Shown: positions 1 through 6,356 of the stretch, one piece after another
How positions within the stretch are numbered: position 1 is the first letter of the stretch
Layout of the letters: every line of letters starts with the position of its first letter
From: Rubrobacteraceae bacterium
GTDB lineage: Bacteria > Actinomycetota > Rubrobacteria > Rubrobacterales > Rubrobacteraceae
Reading direction: 5' to 3'
DNA: 6,404 nucleotides
NCBI GenBank assembly: GCA_021156345.1
Contig: JAJNDJ010000049.1
Span: 1 to 6,404, forward strand
The notes under the pieces: model-generated
What the model was told of the DNA's origin: nothing
Database searches by the model: none
The model's input: only the letters and a program-made list of their open reading frames with translations
Made by a program: the position numbers and the translations under genes

Positions 1-396
1 AACGTGTTTGTAGGGTGGGGCAGGGGGCTGGCCATCTCGGAGTTCAGCAACGATGGGGAGCTGCTCTTCGACTTCAGGGTGTCGCCCGAATACAGGTCCT
101 ACAGGGCCTTCCGCTTTCCATGGAGCGGCAGCCCGTCAGATCAGCCCGCTGCAGTTGCGGAGCGCACCTCGGAAAACGAACTCGAAGTCTATGCCAGCTG
201 GAACGGGGCCACGCAGGTCGCTGGCTGGGAGGTACTCGCCGGCCCGGACCCAAGCCACCTGGTGTCCTTGGGATCCATCCTGCGGGACGGATTCGAAACT
301 GCCATGCTGGTGCAGACCTCCGAACCATATATCGCCGTGCAAGCAAGACACCGTTCGGGACGAGTACTCGGCGCCTCCACGCCTGTCAAAGCATGA
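1..396 (+). CDS. Arylsulfotransferase-like protein, C-terminal part (5' end outside window)
   Basis: The reading frame is open from base 1 (Asn-Val-Phe-Val-Gly-Trp-Gly) to TGA at 394-396. The GTG at base 4 is therefore probably internal, and only about the last 131 residues are seen. The fragment carries segments I recognise from the C-terminal beta-propeller part of the actinobacterial/fungal arylsulfotransferase (ASST-like) family: NVFVGWG, EFSNDGELLFD, SYRAFRFPW and VYASWNGATQVAGWEVLAG, then a FETAM-type strand and a final strand ending GRVLGAST. Characterised ASSTs move sulfate between phenolic compounds; many members of this branch have no proven activity, so the substrate is unknown. 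The catalytic histidine region would lie upstream and cannot be checked. The gene converges with the anti-sigma gene across a 177-base gap, with a possible terminator at 457-480. Confidence 0.75.
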   Translation, partial: NVFVGWGRGLAISEFSNDGELLFDFRVSPEYRSYRAFRFPWSGSPSDQPAAVAERTSENELEVYASWNGATQVAGWEVLAGPDPSHLVSLGSILRDGFETAMLVQTSEPYIAVQARHRSGRVLGASTPVKA

Positions 397-401
397 AGCA
401 A

Positions 402-444
402 CTCAGCATGTCTGCCCGCCGCCTGCGGAGGCTCTCAGCATCTC
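402..444 (-). repeat. Partial copies of the TCAGCATGTC repeat motif with a small hairpin
   Basis: CTCAGCATGTC lies at 402-412 and a variant, CTCAGCATCTC, at 434-444. Just before the second is the hairpin GCCTGCGGAGGC (421-432). On the minus strand the first reads GACATGCTGAGTTGCTTCATGC, which matches the fuller copy at 552-573 at 18 of 22 positions. The arrangement of hairpin followed by T(T)CTCAGCAT(C/G)TC recurs at 6366-6394. This could be a degenerate repeat family or coincidence. Confidence 0.35.
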
Positions 445-456
445 GGCAAGCTCTGG

Positions 457-480
457 CGGCGCTCCCGAACCGGGGCGCCG
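457..480 (+). terminator. Candidate intrinsic terminator downstream of the arylsulfotransferase gene
   Basis: CGGCGCTCC (457-465) pairs with GGGGCGCCG (472-480) as a nine-pair stem with one T-G wobble and a six-base loop (CGAACC). It is followed by the modestly T-rich ATATTTG at 484-490. The position, 60 bases after the stop, and the strong GC stem fit termination. The missing run of T keeps confidence moderate. Confidence 0.4.
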
Positions 481-524
481 ACGATATTTGTGCAGAGAGG
501 CATTCCTCGATGCGTCGGTGGCGT

Positions 525-550
525 TACCCTCTACCCTCACTCGTTAGAGG
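525..550. repeat. Tandem TACCCTC heptamer within a small inverted repeat
   Basis: TACCCTC occurs twice in direct succession (525-531 and 532-538). CCTCTA (528-533) and TAGAGG (545-550) form a six-base inverted repeat with an 11-base loop. The stretch sits between the convergent arylsulfotransferase and anti-sigma genes, so it may help end transcription from either side, though no T-run follows. TACCCTC appears once more at 1946-1952, upstream of the sigma gene. Confidence 0.3.
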
Positions 551-577
551 TGACATGCTGAAGTGCTGCACGCTCAT
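548..577 (+). repeat. Left copy of an inverted repeat pair (partner at 6350-6398)
   Basis: This copy reads AGGTGACATGCTGA (548-561), one spacer base, GTGCTG (563-568), CAC, then GCTCAT (572-577). The partner on the opposite strand at 6350-6398 has the same three blocks in the same order, but carries 19 extra bases that form a hairpin after the first block. The inner end overlaps the stop codon of the anti-sigma gene (TGA on the minus strand, complement of 574-576). Both copies read inward, so they flank every complete gene of the window. Confidence 0.5.
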
Positions 578-1245
578 AGACTTCGAAGATCTCCTATCAG
601 GACTTTCTCACCACTGGAGCCGGGGTCACCATCATCGGGTTCGCGGGTCAGCTCTATCTCCTGGTATGACACAGCGCTGGCAGGAGCCGTGAGGTTCACG
701 GTCGTCTGGCCTCCCTGCTGCGCCCGGAAGGTGCCGCAGCTGATCCGTCCCCCATCTTCTTTGGCGTACCACAGCTCATAGTATTCATCCTTCCGGAGTT
801 CGGGCAGATCCCACACCACGAGCTCGATGTGAAGGTTTCCCCCTTCCACCTCCCCGCTGATCTCGCCGCCGCCCTCCGAGGCGGGAACCGTCGCGGTCAG
901 GGGAATACCGTCTGAGGTGTCTGCTGTGATCGTCCACAGTAGACCGGCTCCAAGGACAGCGACGACCAGCAGCGCGGCCGCCGGAACCCAGAGCCTCCAT
1001 CTACCTCTGGAGCGGGCAGCGACCTCGCCCCCCGCCCGCGCCAGCACGCGGTCCCTGAGCTCCGGCGGCGGCGGCCCGCCGGCAGCCAACTCTCGGAGGA
1101 GGTCGTGGGTCTGGCGGGCGCGAGCCAGCTCACCCCGGCATCCGGAACACCCCTCTAGGTGACGCTCCAGCTCACGCTCTTCCTCGACGGACAGCTCTCC
1201 GAGCAGGTAGGGACCGAGGAACTCCTCGAAGCGGTCTTCAGCCAT
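574..1245 (-). CDS. Membrane anti-sigma factor, zinc-motif N-terminus plus RskA-like C-terminus
   Basis: Predicted 223-residue single-pass membrane protein that would hold the neighbouring ECF sigma factor inactive and release it on an extracytoplasmic signal, usually through regulated proteolysis in this family. Residues 5-45 form a zinc-binding anti-sigma (zf-HC2) domain with His29-x3-Cys33-x2-Cys36. Residues 85-106 (LWVPAAALLVVAVLGAGLLW) are one membrane helix. The outer part (about 110-223) carries RskA-type signatures: DEYYELWY, CGTF and ELTREPDDGDPGS. ATG at 1245 is chosen because GGAGGAG stands seven bases before it and because it overlaps the end of the sigma gene by eight bases (ATGGCTGA), implying translational coupling. 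The frame is open further upstream to 1386, but that part is antisense-like sequence inside the sigma gene. The signal and protease are unknown. Its last codons lie inside the repeat at 548-577. Confidence 0.9.
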   Translation of the reverse strand: MAEDRFEEFLGPYLLGELSVEEERELERHLEGCSGCRGELARARQTHDLLRELAAGGPPPPELRDRVLARAGGEVAARSRGRWRLWVPAAALLVVAVLGAGLLWTITADTSDGIPLTATVPASEGGGEISGEVEGGNLHIELVVWDLPELRKDEYYELWYAKEDGGRISCGTFRAQQGGQTTVNLTAPASAVSYQEIELTREPDDGDPGSSGEKVLIGDLRSL

Positions 1246-1810
1246 GTCGAGACTCCTCCGCTGCGGGGTTGACCAGGCTCCGGTGGAGCCTCTCGAGGGC
1301 CGCCGTGGTCCGGCTCTTGATCGTCCCCAAAGGCACGCCGGTCCGGCGGGAGATCTCGCGCTGTGAGAGTCCTTCGAAGTAGGCAAGGATCAATACCTCG
1401 CGATGCTCTTCGGGGATGCGCGCGAGCGCACTGGCGACGTCCCAACCGTCCACCCCTCCCTCGGGCTCAGGGCCGCCGGACACGTTTCGAAGGGGCTCCT
1501 CGCCGGCAGAGAAGGGCCGTACCTGCCGTCTGCGATTGAGATCCACAGCCCGGTTGCGGGTGATGCTGTAGAGCCAGGTCGTGAAACTCGCCCGACCAGG
1601 GTCGAAAGATCCAGCGGCCCGCCAGACACTCATGAAGGCGTCCTGGACCAGTTCCTCGGCCAGGGAGGCATCCCCGAGCACCCTGATGCCCGTGGCGTAG
1701 ACCGGCCGCGAGTAACGGTCGTAGAGCTCCGAGAGCGCCCGTTCGTCCCCTTCCGCTACCCGGCGTATCAACTCTTCGTCCTCCACAGCTCTCACTACCG
1801 GGCCAAACAT
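1238..1810 (-). CDS. ECF RNA polymerase sigma factor, SigK-like
   Basis: A 190-residue extracytoplasmic-function sigma factor directing RNA polymerase to a dedicated promoter set. Region 2 covers about residues 26-95. It includes ELYDRYSRPVYATGIRVLGD, the EELVQDAF core-binding helix, and FTTWLYSITRNRAVDLNRRR, the -10 recognition part. Region 4 covers about 126-178 and includes IPEEHREVLILAYFEGLSQ followed by the helix-turn-helix REISRRTGVPLGTIKSR. The length is typical for the family. ATG at 1810 has GGGAGG only three bases upstream, which is tight; GTG codons 6 and 9 (at 1795 and 1786) are alternatives and would not remove conserved sequence. The cognate anti-sigma gene overlaps its 3' end. 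The combination with an RskA-type partner supports a SigK-like assignment, but other ECF groups also pair with RskA-like anti-sigmas, so no gene symbol is given. Confidence 0.93.
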   Translation of the reverse strand: MFGPVVRAVEDEELIRRVAEGDERALSELYDRYSRPVYATGIRVLGDASLAEELVQDAFMSVWRAAGSFDPGRASFTTWLYSITRNRAVDLNRRRQVRPFSAGEEPLRNVSGGPEPEGGVDGWDVASALARIPEEHREVLILAYFEGLSQREISRRTGVPLGTIKSRTTAALERLHRSLVNPAAEESRHG

Positions 1811-2004
1811 CTCCCTCCCACCCGCGAGTCCCGGGCTAGCAGTTCAAACCGCACTCGGGCATTTCCTGGGGCCGCCTCGGCGACCATAGAACACCCTGTA
1901 GGGTTCGACCGCGCCACTCTTGGGCCCGCGTCCAGGACAGGGTAGTACCCTCCACAGCGTCCTCGCCGAACTCTATAACGGTTTGTACGCAACGATGCGG
2001 CCTG
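1811..2004. promoter_or_regulatory. Regulatory gap upstream of the sigma gene with two AGGGT dyads
   Basis: This non-coding stretch is the only place for a promoter of the sigma/anti-sigma pair. Two dyads use the same half-site: ACCCT-GT-AGGGT (1893-1904) and AGGGTA-G-TACCCT (1939-1951), centred about 46 bases apart. On the minus strand CGAAC (complement of 1903-1907) and GGTCGC (complement of 1880-1885) are separated by 17 bases. This loosely resembles an ECF-type promoter that could serve autoregulation, with the first dyad between its two elements. The promoter reading is weak; the dyads are direct observations, but no binding protein can be named. Confidence 0.35.
1951..1979 (+). promoter_or_regulatory. 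Candidate housekeeping promoter pointing right
   Basis: TCCACA (1951-1956, four of six bases of TTGACA) and TATAAC (1974-1979, five of six of TATAAT) are separated by 17 bases. It would start transcription near 1986, about 20 bases before the ATG at 2005. The AGGGTA-G-TACCCT dyad abuts the -35 element at 1951, a place where an operator would be effective. Hexamers of this quality occur by chance, so this is only suggestive. Confidence 0.3.
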
Positions 2005-2193
2005 ATGGTTTGTTTCAGTCGCGATCGTGTTCGCGGCGCAGCAGGACGAGACCTGGTCCCATCTCAAGTCTGCGCCGAATGCCACTGGGCGCTCTACGAC
2101 CACACCGAGAACTACTCAGCCGCCTGGTGCGGCTCCCAGTGCGGAACGCGGGTGCAGACCAGGCGACACCGCCGCCGCGGCTCGCCCGCGTAG
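2005..2193 (+). CDS. Candidate small cysteine-rich zinc-finger-like protein
   Basis: Possible 62-residue protein, not recognised as a named family. From residue 22 it has Cys22-x2-Cys25, then 15 residues later a second pair, Cys41-x3-Cys45, followed by a very basic tail (RVQTRRHRRRG). This recalls the many small bacterial zinc-finger proteins with the form CxxC...YCSxxCRxRAYRRR. By hand count, third-position G/C is about 84% over the last 45 codons against about 62% at positions one and two, as expected for coding sequence here. The first 17 codons lack this bias and no ribosome binding site precedes the ATG, so the start is unsure or the gene is decayed. It could bind nucleic acid or a protein partner. 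It converges with the amidase gene, with 22 bases between their ends. It may equally be spurious. Confidence 0.4.
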   Translation: MVCFSRDRVRGAAGRDLVPSQVCAECHWALYDHTENYSAAWCGSQCGTRVQTRRHRRRGSPA

Positions 2194-2199
2194 GGAGCC
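2179..2199. terminator. Hairpin between convergent gene ends, possible bidirectional terminator
   Basis: GGCTC (2179-2183) pairs with GAGCC (2195-2199), and CC (2185-2186) pairs with GG (2193-2194) after a one-base bulge, leaving a six-base loop. It lies 16 bases beyond the amidase stop and overlaps the stop of the candidate small gene. There is no T-run on either side, so any termination would be of the tail-less kind or need a factor. Confidence 0.25.
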
Positions 2200-2215
2200 C
2201 GCATCGTGAACTCTC

Positions 2216-3040
2216 CTACCGGTCGTAAGCTTCGGGGCGGCGGTTCTTCAGGGCTGGGAATCCCTCGCGGAAGCGGTCGAGGTAGTCGAGGTCCAGGGTG
2301 GCGAGCGCGAATCCGTCGCGGTCGGGGCATTGGGAGAGCACCGTACCCCACGGGTCGACGATGATTGACCTTCCGTAGGTCCATCGTCCGTCGGCCTTCC
2401 TCCCCCACTGGGCCGGAGCGACGACATAAGCCTGGTTCTCCACGGCCCGCGCCCGCAGCAGAAGCTCCCAGTGGTCCTTGCCCGTCTGGAGCGTGAAGGC
2501 GGCAGGGACGGCGAGTACCTCGGCGCCGCGCAGAGCCAGCAATCGGTAGAGCTCTGGGAAGCGAACGTCGTAGCAGACAGAGAGCCCGACGGTCGCGGCG
2601 CCAGCCTTCGCGGTTACAATCTCCGTGCCCGCCGCGATGGTCCGGCTCTCCAGGTATTCGCGATCCGGGGCCTTCACGTCGAAGAGGTGTATCTTGCGGT
2701 AAACGGCCGACATCCTGCCGTCAGGTCCGAAGAAAGTGGATGTATTATGCAACTTCGTGGATGAGGGTTCTCCTTCGAGGATCGAACCCCCGATCAGATA
2801 GACTCGGAGCTCCTGCGCGAGGTCGCCGAGGAACTCGGTCGTCGGCCCTGGTACTGGCTCGGCGTTCTCCCTGTAGACATCTTCCAGGCCGTGGCAGTTC
2901 CACAGCTCAGGCAGGGCTATCAGGCCTGCCCCCGAGGATGCGGCCGAACGTATGAGCCGTTCCGCCGTGTCCAGGTTCTCCCCTTTGTTCGGGGTCGAGG
3001 ACATCTGTATCGCCGCCGCCGTGATCTCGCGCCCGTTCAT
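2216..3040 (-). CDS. Carbon-nitrogen hydrolase, Nit1/Nit2-type amidase
   Basis: A 274-residue nitrilase-superfamily enzyme, cytosolic by lack of any signal peptide. The catalytic set is complete: Glu45 in LPELWN, Lys116 in YRKIHLFD, Glu131 in LESRT and the nucleophile Cys156 in SVCYDVRFPELYR. Nit1 enzymes hydrolyse deaminated glutathione and Nit2 enzymes hydrolyse alpha-ketoglutaramate or ketosuccinamate; both are metabolite-repair or salvage amidases. AFTLQTGKDHWELLLRARAV followed by ENQAYVVAPAQWGR looks closer to Nit1/YbeM, while YRKIHLFDV with LESRT also fits Nit2, so the substrate is open. ATG at 3040 is chosen because AGGAG ends seven bases upstream and the conserved start (ITAAAIQMSS) follows at once. 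The frame extends upstream to 3145, but that overlaps the deoxyribosyltransferase gene and looks non-native. Last gene of the four-gene block, 46 bases after its neighbour. Confidence 0.9.
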   Translation of the reverse strand: MNGREITAAAIQMSSTPNKGENLDTAERLIRSAASSGAGLIALPELWNCHGLEDVYRENAEPVPGPTTEFLGDLAQELRVYLIGGSILEGEPSSTKLHNTSTFFGPDGRMSAVYRKIHLFDVKAPDREYLESRTIAAGTEIVTAKAGAATVGLSVCYDVRFPELYRLLALRGAEVLAVPAAFTLQTGKDHWELLLRARAVENQAYVVAPAQWGRKADGRWTYGRSIIVDPWGTVLSQCPDRDGFALATLDLDYLDRFREGFPALKNRRPEAYDR

Positions 3041-3086
3041 CACACCGCTCCTCTCTACGCCTGTAGCCCGTGGGCTCCTTCCTGGG

Positions 3087-3551
3087 TCATTCAGCCACCT
3101 CTCCTGACCCTTGTCCGGAGAGCACGCGCAGTAGCGTCTCCTCATCGCCGACTACGTAGTCTAGCGGGAGACGCACCATCGGGTTCAGTCTCCCGCCGAC
3201 AAAGGCTGCGCGGATGTCAGTGTGGAGTCCCACGAGGAGCTTCTCGCCGTTCTGGAGGTACTTCTGGCAGTAGGCGATGCCGAGCTCAACGCACGCTCCC
3301 TCGTCCGGGACGCGCCCGTCGAGCACGAACAGGAATACCTCTGCGTCAAGGATCGTGGTCCTGTCGAGGTGGAACATAGCGTGGCGCCGTTCCTCGGGGG
3401 TCATCGTATCGTAGGGCGGCCTGTCGCGCTCGACACCGTCGCGTTGCGGGAGGAAAACATCGAAGCCAAAGGCTTCGAGCCTGTGAGTAAGCCCGAGGTT
3501 GAAGCGCCTCTCGGCCTCCGAGAACAGTGGTCCTGCGAGGTAGATCAGCAC
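3087..3551 (-). CDS. Nucleoside 2-deoxyribosyltransferase family protein
   Basis: A 154-residue protein of the usual length for the family, which moves 2'-deoxyribose between purine or pyrimidine bases or hydrolyses the glycosidic bond of deoxynucleosides or deoxynucleotides. Visible motifs are the N-terminal YLAGPLFSEAERRFN (residues 4-18) for ligand binding, the acidic residues in LDRTTILDAEVFLFVLDG (62-79) and DEGACVELGIAY (83-94) with the likely nucleophile Glu89. A C-terminal TDIR...LNPMV segment (111-126) usually reaches into the neighbouring subunit's active site. The start is GTG at 3551, preceded seven bases upstream by GGAGGT (complement of 3559-3564), the clearest ribosome binding site of the block. 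It lies 24 bases after the formimidoyltransferase stop. Base preference and nucleoside versus nucleotide substrate cannot be told from sequence alone. Confidence 0.88.
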   Translation of the reverse strand: MLIYLAGPLFSEAERRFNLGLTHRLEAFGFDVFLPQRDGVERDRPPYDTMTPEERRHAMFHLDRTTILDAEVFLFVLDGRVPDEGACVELGIAYCQKYLQNGEKLLVGLHTDIRAAFVGGRLNPMVRLPLDYVVGDEETLLRVLSGQGSGEVAE

Positions 3552-3575
3552 GCCCTACACCTCCGGCGCATGCCT

Positions 3576-4487
3576 CTATAAGCTCCGAGCATCAGAGGGG
3601 CCATCGAGCCTCAACTCCAGGACATGCTGGGCATCCAGTTCCCGCAAGCCAAGGTAGTAGCGGGCCGTCTGCAGTACTGCCTCCAGCGGCGCCAGGCCGA
3701 CGAGCTCCGTCGACTCTACGGAGGCGCCGAAGTCGGCCGCAGCCGAGCGAACGGCCTCGAGGGCCACGGAGATGGGGGTCCGTTCGAGGTCGGTCAGGTT
3801 CATCGAGACCTGAGCCTTGCCGCCGACATCGAAGCCGAGCGCCCTCACGGCCGGAAGGCCGCCGCCGCTCTCCCTTACTCGTCTGGCCACTGCCCGCGCG
3901 ACCTCGACGTCGCTGGTATCCAGGTATGCGTTGAAGGCGACGAGGACAGGCCGGGCGCCGACGGCGACGGCCCCTCTGTGGGGGTCGAGTGTTTTCGGAC
4001 CGTAATCCGGCTTCCATAAGGGGTCCTCGAGTCGGGATGCGACGCCCTCGTAACCACCACGTCTGATGTTGGGGAGGGATCGGCGGTGCGTGATGGTCGC
4101 AGCAGAACCGTAGAGGAACACAGGAAATCCCAGGGTACCCAGGCTCTCGCCGGCCCGGTGGGCCAGTCGGACGGCATCATCCATCGTGGCGCCTCCCAGG
4201 GGTACGAAGGGGAGCACGTCGAGCACGCCCATCCTGGGGTGCTCGCCCGACTGGGAGGCGAGGTCGAGTTCGGCGGCGCACGCCTTCGCCAGGGCGATTG
4301 CGCCCTCGAGCACGGGGTCCTCTCCGCCGGCGAACGTGAGGACGCTCCTGTTGTGGTCGGGGTCTGAGTGTAGGCCGAGAATGCGGACGCCTGAGATGTC
4401 GCGGACGGCCCCTGTGATGCGTGAGATCTTCATTGCGTCCTTCCCCTCGCTGAAGTTGGGGACGGCCTCGAAAAGCGGAGGGCGCAC
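3576..4487 (-). CDS. ftcD: Glutamate formimidoyltransferase (single-domain FtcD type)
   Basis: A 303-residue folate-dependent enzyme expected to move the formimino group of N-formimino-glutamate, from histidine breakdown, onto tetrahydrofolate (EC 2.1.2.5). Family landmarks are EAVPNFSEG (7-15), [17 protein letters not shown] (40-56), [16 protein letters not shown] (81-96) with the probable catalytic His83, the VAFNAYLDT strand (183-191) and VSMNLTD (227-233) near the domain junction. The cyclodeaminase domain of animal FTCD is absent, as in many bacteria, and no separate cyclodeaminase or hut gene is in the window. A homologous glycine formimidoyltransferase from purine fermentation is an alternative. 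The start is GTG at 4487, six bases after the upstream stop. No good ribosome binding site precedes it, so translation probably couples to the GH15 gene. Confidence 0.9.
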   Translation of the reverse strand: MRPPLFEAVPNFSEGKDAMKISRITGAVRDISGVRILGLHSDPDHNRSVLTFAGGEDPVLEGAIALAKACAAELDLASQSGEHPRMGVLDVLPFVPLGGATMDDAVRLAHRAGESLGTLGFPVFLYGSAATITHRRSLPNIRRGGYEGVASRLEDPLWKPDYGPKTLDPHRGAVAVGARPVLVAFNAYLDTSDVEVARAVARRVRESGGGLPAVRALGFDVGGKAQVSMNLTDLERTPISVALEAVRSAAADFGASVESTELVGLAPLEAVLQTARYYLGLRELDAQHVLELRLDGPSDARSL

Positions 4488-4493
4488 GGCGGT

Positions 4494-6290
4494 TCAGCGT
4501 GCTCCGAGCGCGCGATCCAGGTGGACCGCGGCGCTGATGAGCGCCAGGTGGGTGAACGCCTGGGGGAAGTTGCCGAGGGCCTCGCCTGAGTGCCCTAGTT
4601 CCTCGGCGTAGAGGCCAAGATGGTTGGCGTAGGAGAACATCTTCTCCAGGGCGAGGCGAGCTTCATCGAGGCGTCCTGCCTGCGTGAGGCACTCGACGAG
4701 CCAGAAGGAGCACAGGCTGAAGCTGCCCTCGTCCCCTTCTAGGCCGTCTGGGGCTGCGTACGCCGGCCTGTAGCGCTTCACGAGCGTGTCATGGGCCAGT
4801 TCCTGCTGGATACGGTCGAGGGTGGAGAGCCAACGCGGGTCCGTGGGCCCGACGAACTTGACCAGCGGCATTATGAGCAGGGAGGCATCGAGGGCGTCCG
4901 AGCCGTAATACTGGACGAAGCTGTTCTTCTCGGGGTTCCAGCCCTTCTTCATGATCTCCTCGTAGATAGCGTCGCGCTCGGCCATCCAGCGCCCATCCCC
5001 CGAAGGCAGTCCGCGCTGGCGGGCGATCCTGCCAGCCCGCTCCAGGGCAACCCAGCTGAGGAGCTTGGAGGAGACGAAGTGGCGCCTGCCCCCTCGCACC
5101 TCCCAGATGCCCTCGTCGGGCTCACGCCAGTTCTCGCTCAGCCAGTCCAGTATCTTCCTGAGGTTCTTCCAGAGATCGTAGTCGAGGGGGGCGCCGTGTT
5201 TGTTATAGAGGTAGGCGGCGTCGAGCACGGCCCCGTAGAGGTCGTGCTGGCGCTGTTTGCTGGCGCCGTTACCGAGCCTTACAGGGAAGGAGTTCATGTA
5301 TCCAGAGAGATGTGTGAGCTCCGTCTCGGTTATGTCCTTGCGCCCGTCTATTCCGTAGAGCGGCTGCAGGAGGCCGTCCTCGTCCTCGTGGCACCGGTCC
5401 CTGAGCCAGCCCATGAAATGTCGCGCCTCGTCCTGGAAACCGACGTAGATCAGGGCGTAGAGCGCCAGAGCCGCGTCCCTGAGCCAGGTGTAACGGTAGT
5501 CCCAGTTCCTCTCGCCCCCGATCCTCTCTGGCAGGCTCATCGTGGGCGAGGCGACGAGCGCGCCCGTCGGGTCGTAGACCATGAGCTTCAGGACGAGCGT
5601 GGAACGGTGGACCATCTCACGCCACCGCCCTTGATAGGTGCTGTTCGAGAGCCAGCGTCGCCAGTACTCAAGGGTGCCGCGCAGCAACTCTTCGAACCCG
5701 ACGTCGGAGAGAATCTCTCCGGGACCCTCGCCCCTCCGGAGATGCGCCAGGACGAACGTCGCCCGCCCACCCTCGCCGAGTGTGAAGTGCGCACCCGCGG
5801 CGCCTTCCGCCCCTTTCTCCAGCAGCACGTCGGTAGCCAGCCCGAGGCAAAGATCCCCTGACGCGAACACAGCCCCTGACTTCCCGACGGAGACCGAATG
5901 GTCGCGGCGGGCGTAGTCGAAGGCTGGCAGACACTCGACGCGGAAGTCCATCTTCCCCCTGATAACCCGCACGTTACGGACGAGCCTGTGACGCTCGCCC
6001 GGGCGCGTCACAATCGGCATGAAGTCAAGGGTTTCGGCCAGGCCCGCAGGCGAGAAGTAGCGGGTCAGGAGCACGTTGGTGTCAGGCAGATAGAGTTGGT
6101 TGCTGTGGGTGTACGCCACAGGCTGCAGCGCGAAATGCCCACCCTTCTCCTCGTCGAGGATAGAGCAGAAGACGCTCGGGGAGTCGAAGGCAGGCAGGCA
6201 CAGCCAGTCTATGGTGCCGTCGGTACCGACCAGCGCCGCCGTGTACAGGTTCCCGATGACACCGTGATCTTCGATGGGCAGATACCCCAC
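4494..6290 (-). CDS. Glycoside hydrolase family 15 protein (glucoamylase or trehalase type)
   Basis: A 598-residue cytosolic enzyme releasing glucose from alpha-glucosides. The N-terminal beta-rich domain (about 1-190) opens with [20 protein letters not shown] and [15 protein letters not shown] (27-41). The catalytic (alpha/alpha)6 barrel follows, with [16 protein letters not shown] (262-277), [10 protein letters not shown] (392-401; Glu397 or Glu393 likely the general acid) and GLYAEE (559-564; likely general base). [13 protein letters not shown] (573-585) closes the barrel. This architecture is shared by bacterial glucoamylases, glucodextranase-like enzymes and the GH15 trehalases of mycobacteria and archaea, so the substrate is undecided. 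GTG at 6290 is preferred because GGGAGG (complement of 6296-6301) lies five bases upstream and the protein then begins at the conserved [12 protein letters not shown] at 6308, six codons earlier, is possible but has poorer ribosome binding. First gene of the block. Confidence 0.92.
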   Translation of the reverse strand: MGYLPIEDHGVIGNLYTAALVGTDGTIDWLCLPAFDSPSVFCSILDEEKGGHFALQPVAYTHSNQLYLPDTNVLLTRYFSPAGLAETLDFMPIVTRPGERHRLVRNVRVIRGKMDFRVECLPAFDYARRDHSVSVGKSGAVFASGDLCLGLATDVLLEKGAEGAAGAHFTLGEGGRATFVLAHLRRGEGPGEILSDVGFEELLRGTLEYWRRWLSNSTYQGRWREMVHRSTLVLKLMVYDPTGALVASPTMSLPERIGGERNWDYRYTWLRDAALALYALIYVGFQDEARHFMGWLRDRCHEDEDGLLQPLYGIDGRKDITETELTHLSGYMNSFPVRLGNGASKQRQHDLYGAVLDAAYLYNKHGAPLDYDLWKNLRKILDWLSENWREPDEGIWEVRGGRRHFVSSKLLSWVALERAGRIARQRGLPSGDGRWMAERDAIYEEIMKKGWNPEKNSFVQYYGSDALDASLLIMPLVKFVGPTDPRWLSTLDRIQQELAHDTLVKRYRPAYAAPDGLEGDEGSFSLCSFWLVECLTQAGRLDEARLALEKMFSYANHLGLYAEELGHSGEALGNFPQAFTHLALISAAVHLDRALGAR

Positions 6291-6327
6291 TCCAGCCTCC
6301 CTTCTCATCGTCGACGTCCCTACCCGT

Positions 6328-6356
6328 ATCTTACAGCGCCTCACGCACGATGAGCA
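6328..6356 (-). promoter_or_regulatory. Candidate promoter of the GH15-led operon
   Basis: On the minus strand TGCTCA (complement of 6351-6356; three of six bases of TTGACA) and TAAGAT (complement of 6328-6333; four of six of TATAAT) stand 17 bases apart. Transcription would begin about 30 bases before the GTG start. The -35 element lies in the inner block of the repeat at 6350-6398, so that repeat may carry regulatory sequence. The match is weak. Confidence 0.22.

Noticed and set aside
15..692. + strand open frame of 225 codons across the arylsulfotransferase end
   Set aside because: It overlaps the arylsulfotransferase fragment in another frame and runs into the anti-sigma 3' end. The composition is Arg/Ser/Leu-rich shadow type.
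1246..1386. N-terminal extension of the anti-sigma reading frame
   Set aside because: The 47 extra residues lie inside the sigma gene out of frame, while ATG at 1245 has a strong ribosome binding site and begins the zinc domain properly.
1403..1945. + strand open frame of 180 codons opposite the sigma gene
   Set aside because: It covers the conserved sigma region 2 and 4 sequence on the other strand, has no ribosome binding site or recognisable domain, and runs on into the regulatory gap.
1795..2103. Minus-strand open frame of 102 codons upstream of the sigma gene
   Set aside because: It overlaps the sigma start region in another frame, lacks family features, and would occupy the only room for the sigma promoter.
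2112..2408. Minus-strand open frame of 98 codons at the amidase 3' end
   Set aside because: Two thirds of it lies out of frame inside the conserved C-terminus of the amidase. Its Arg/Pro-rich translation has no recognisable motif.
3087..3551. Deoxyribosyltransferase as part of an anti-phage or DNA-modification system
   Set aside because: Related folds occur in such systems, but here the protein has the normal length and motifs of a salvage enzyme, and no nuclease, kinase, methylase or effector gene is nearby.
4791..5861. Long + strand open frame (356 codons) opposite the GH15 gene
   Set aside because: It is antisense to a gene with complete family motifs. Its protein is rich in Val, Pro, Glu and Arg without recognisable domains, as expected for a shadow frame in GC-rich DNA.
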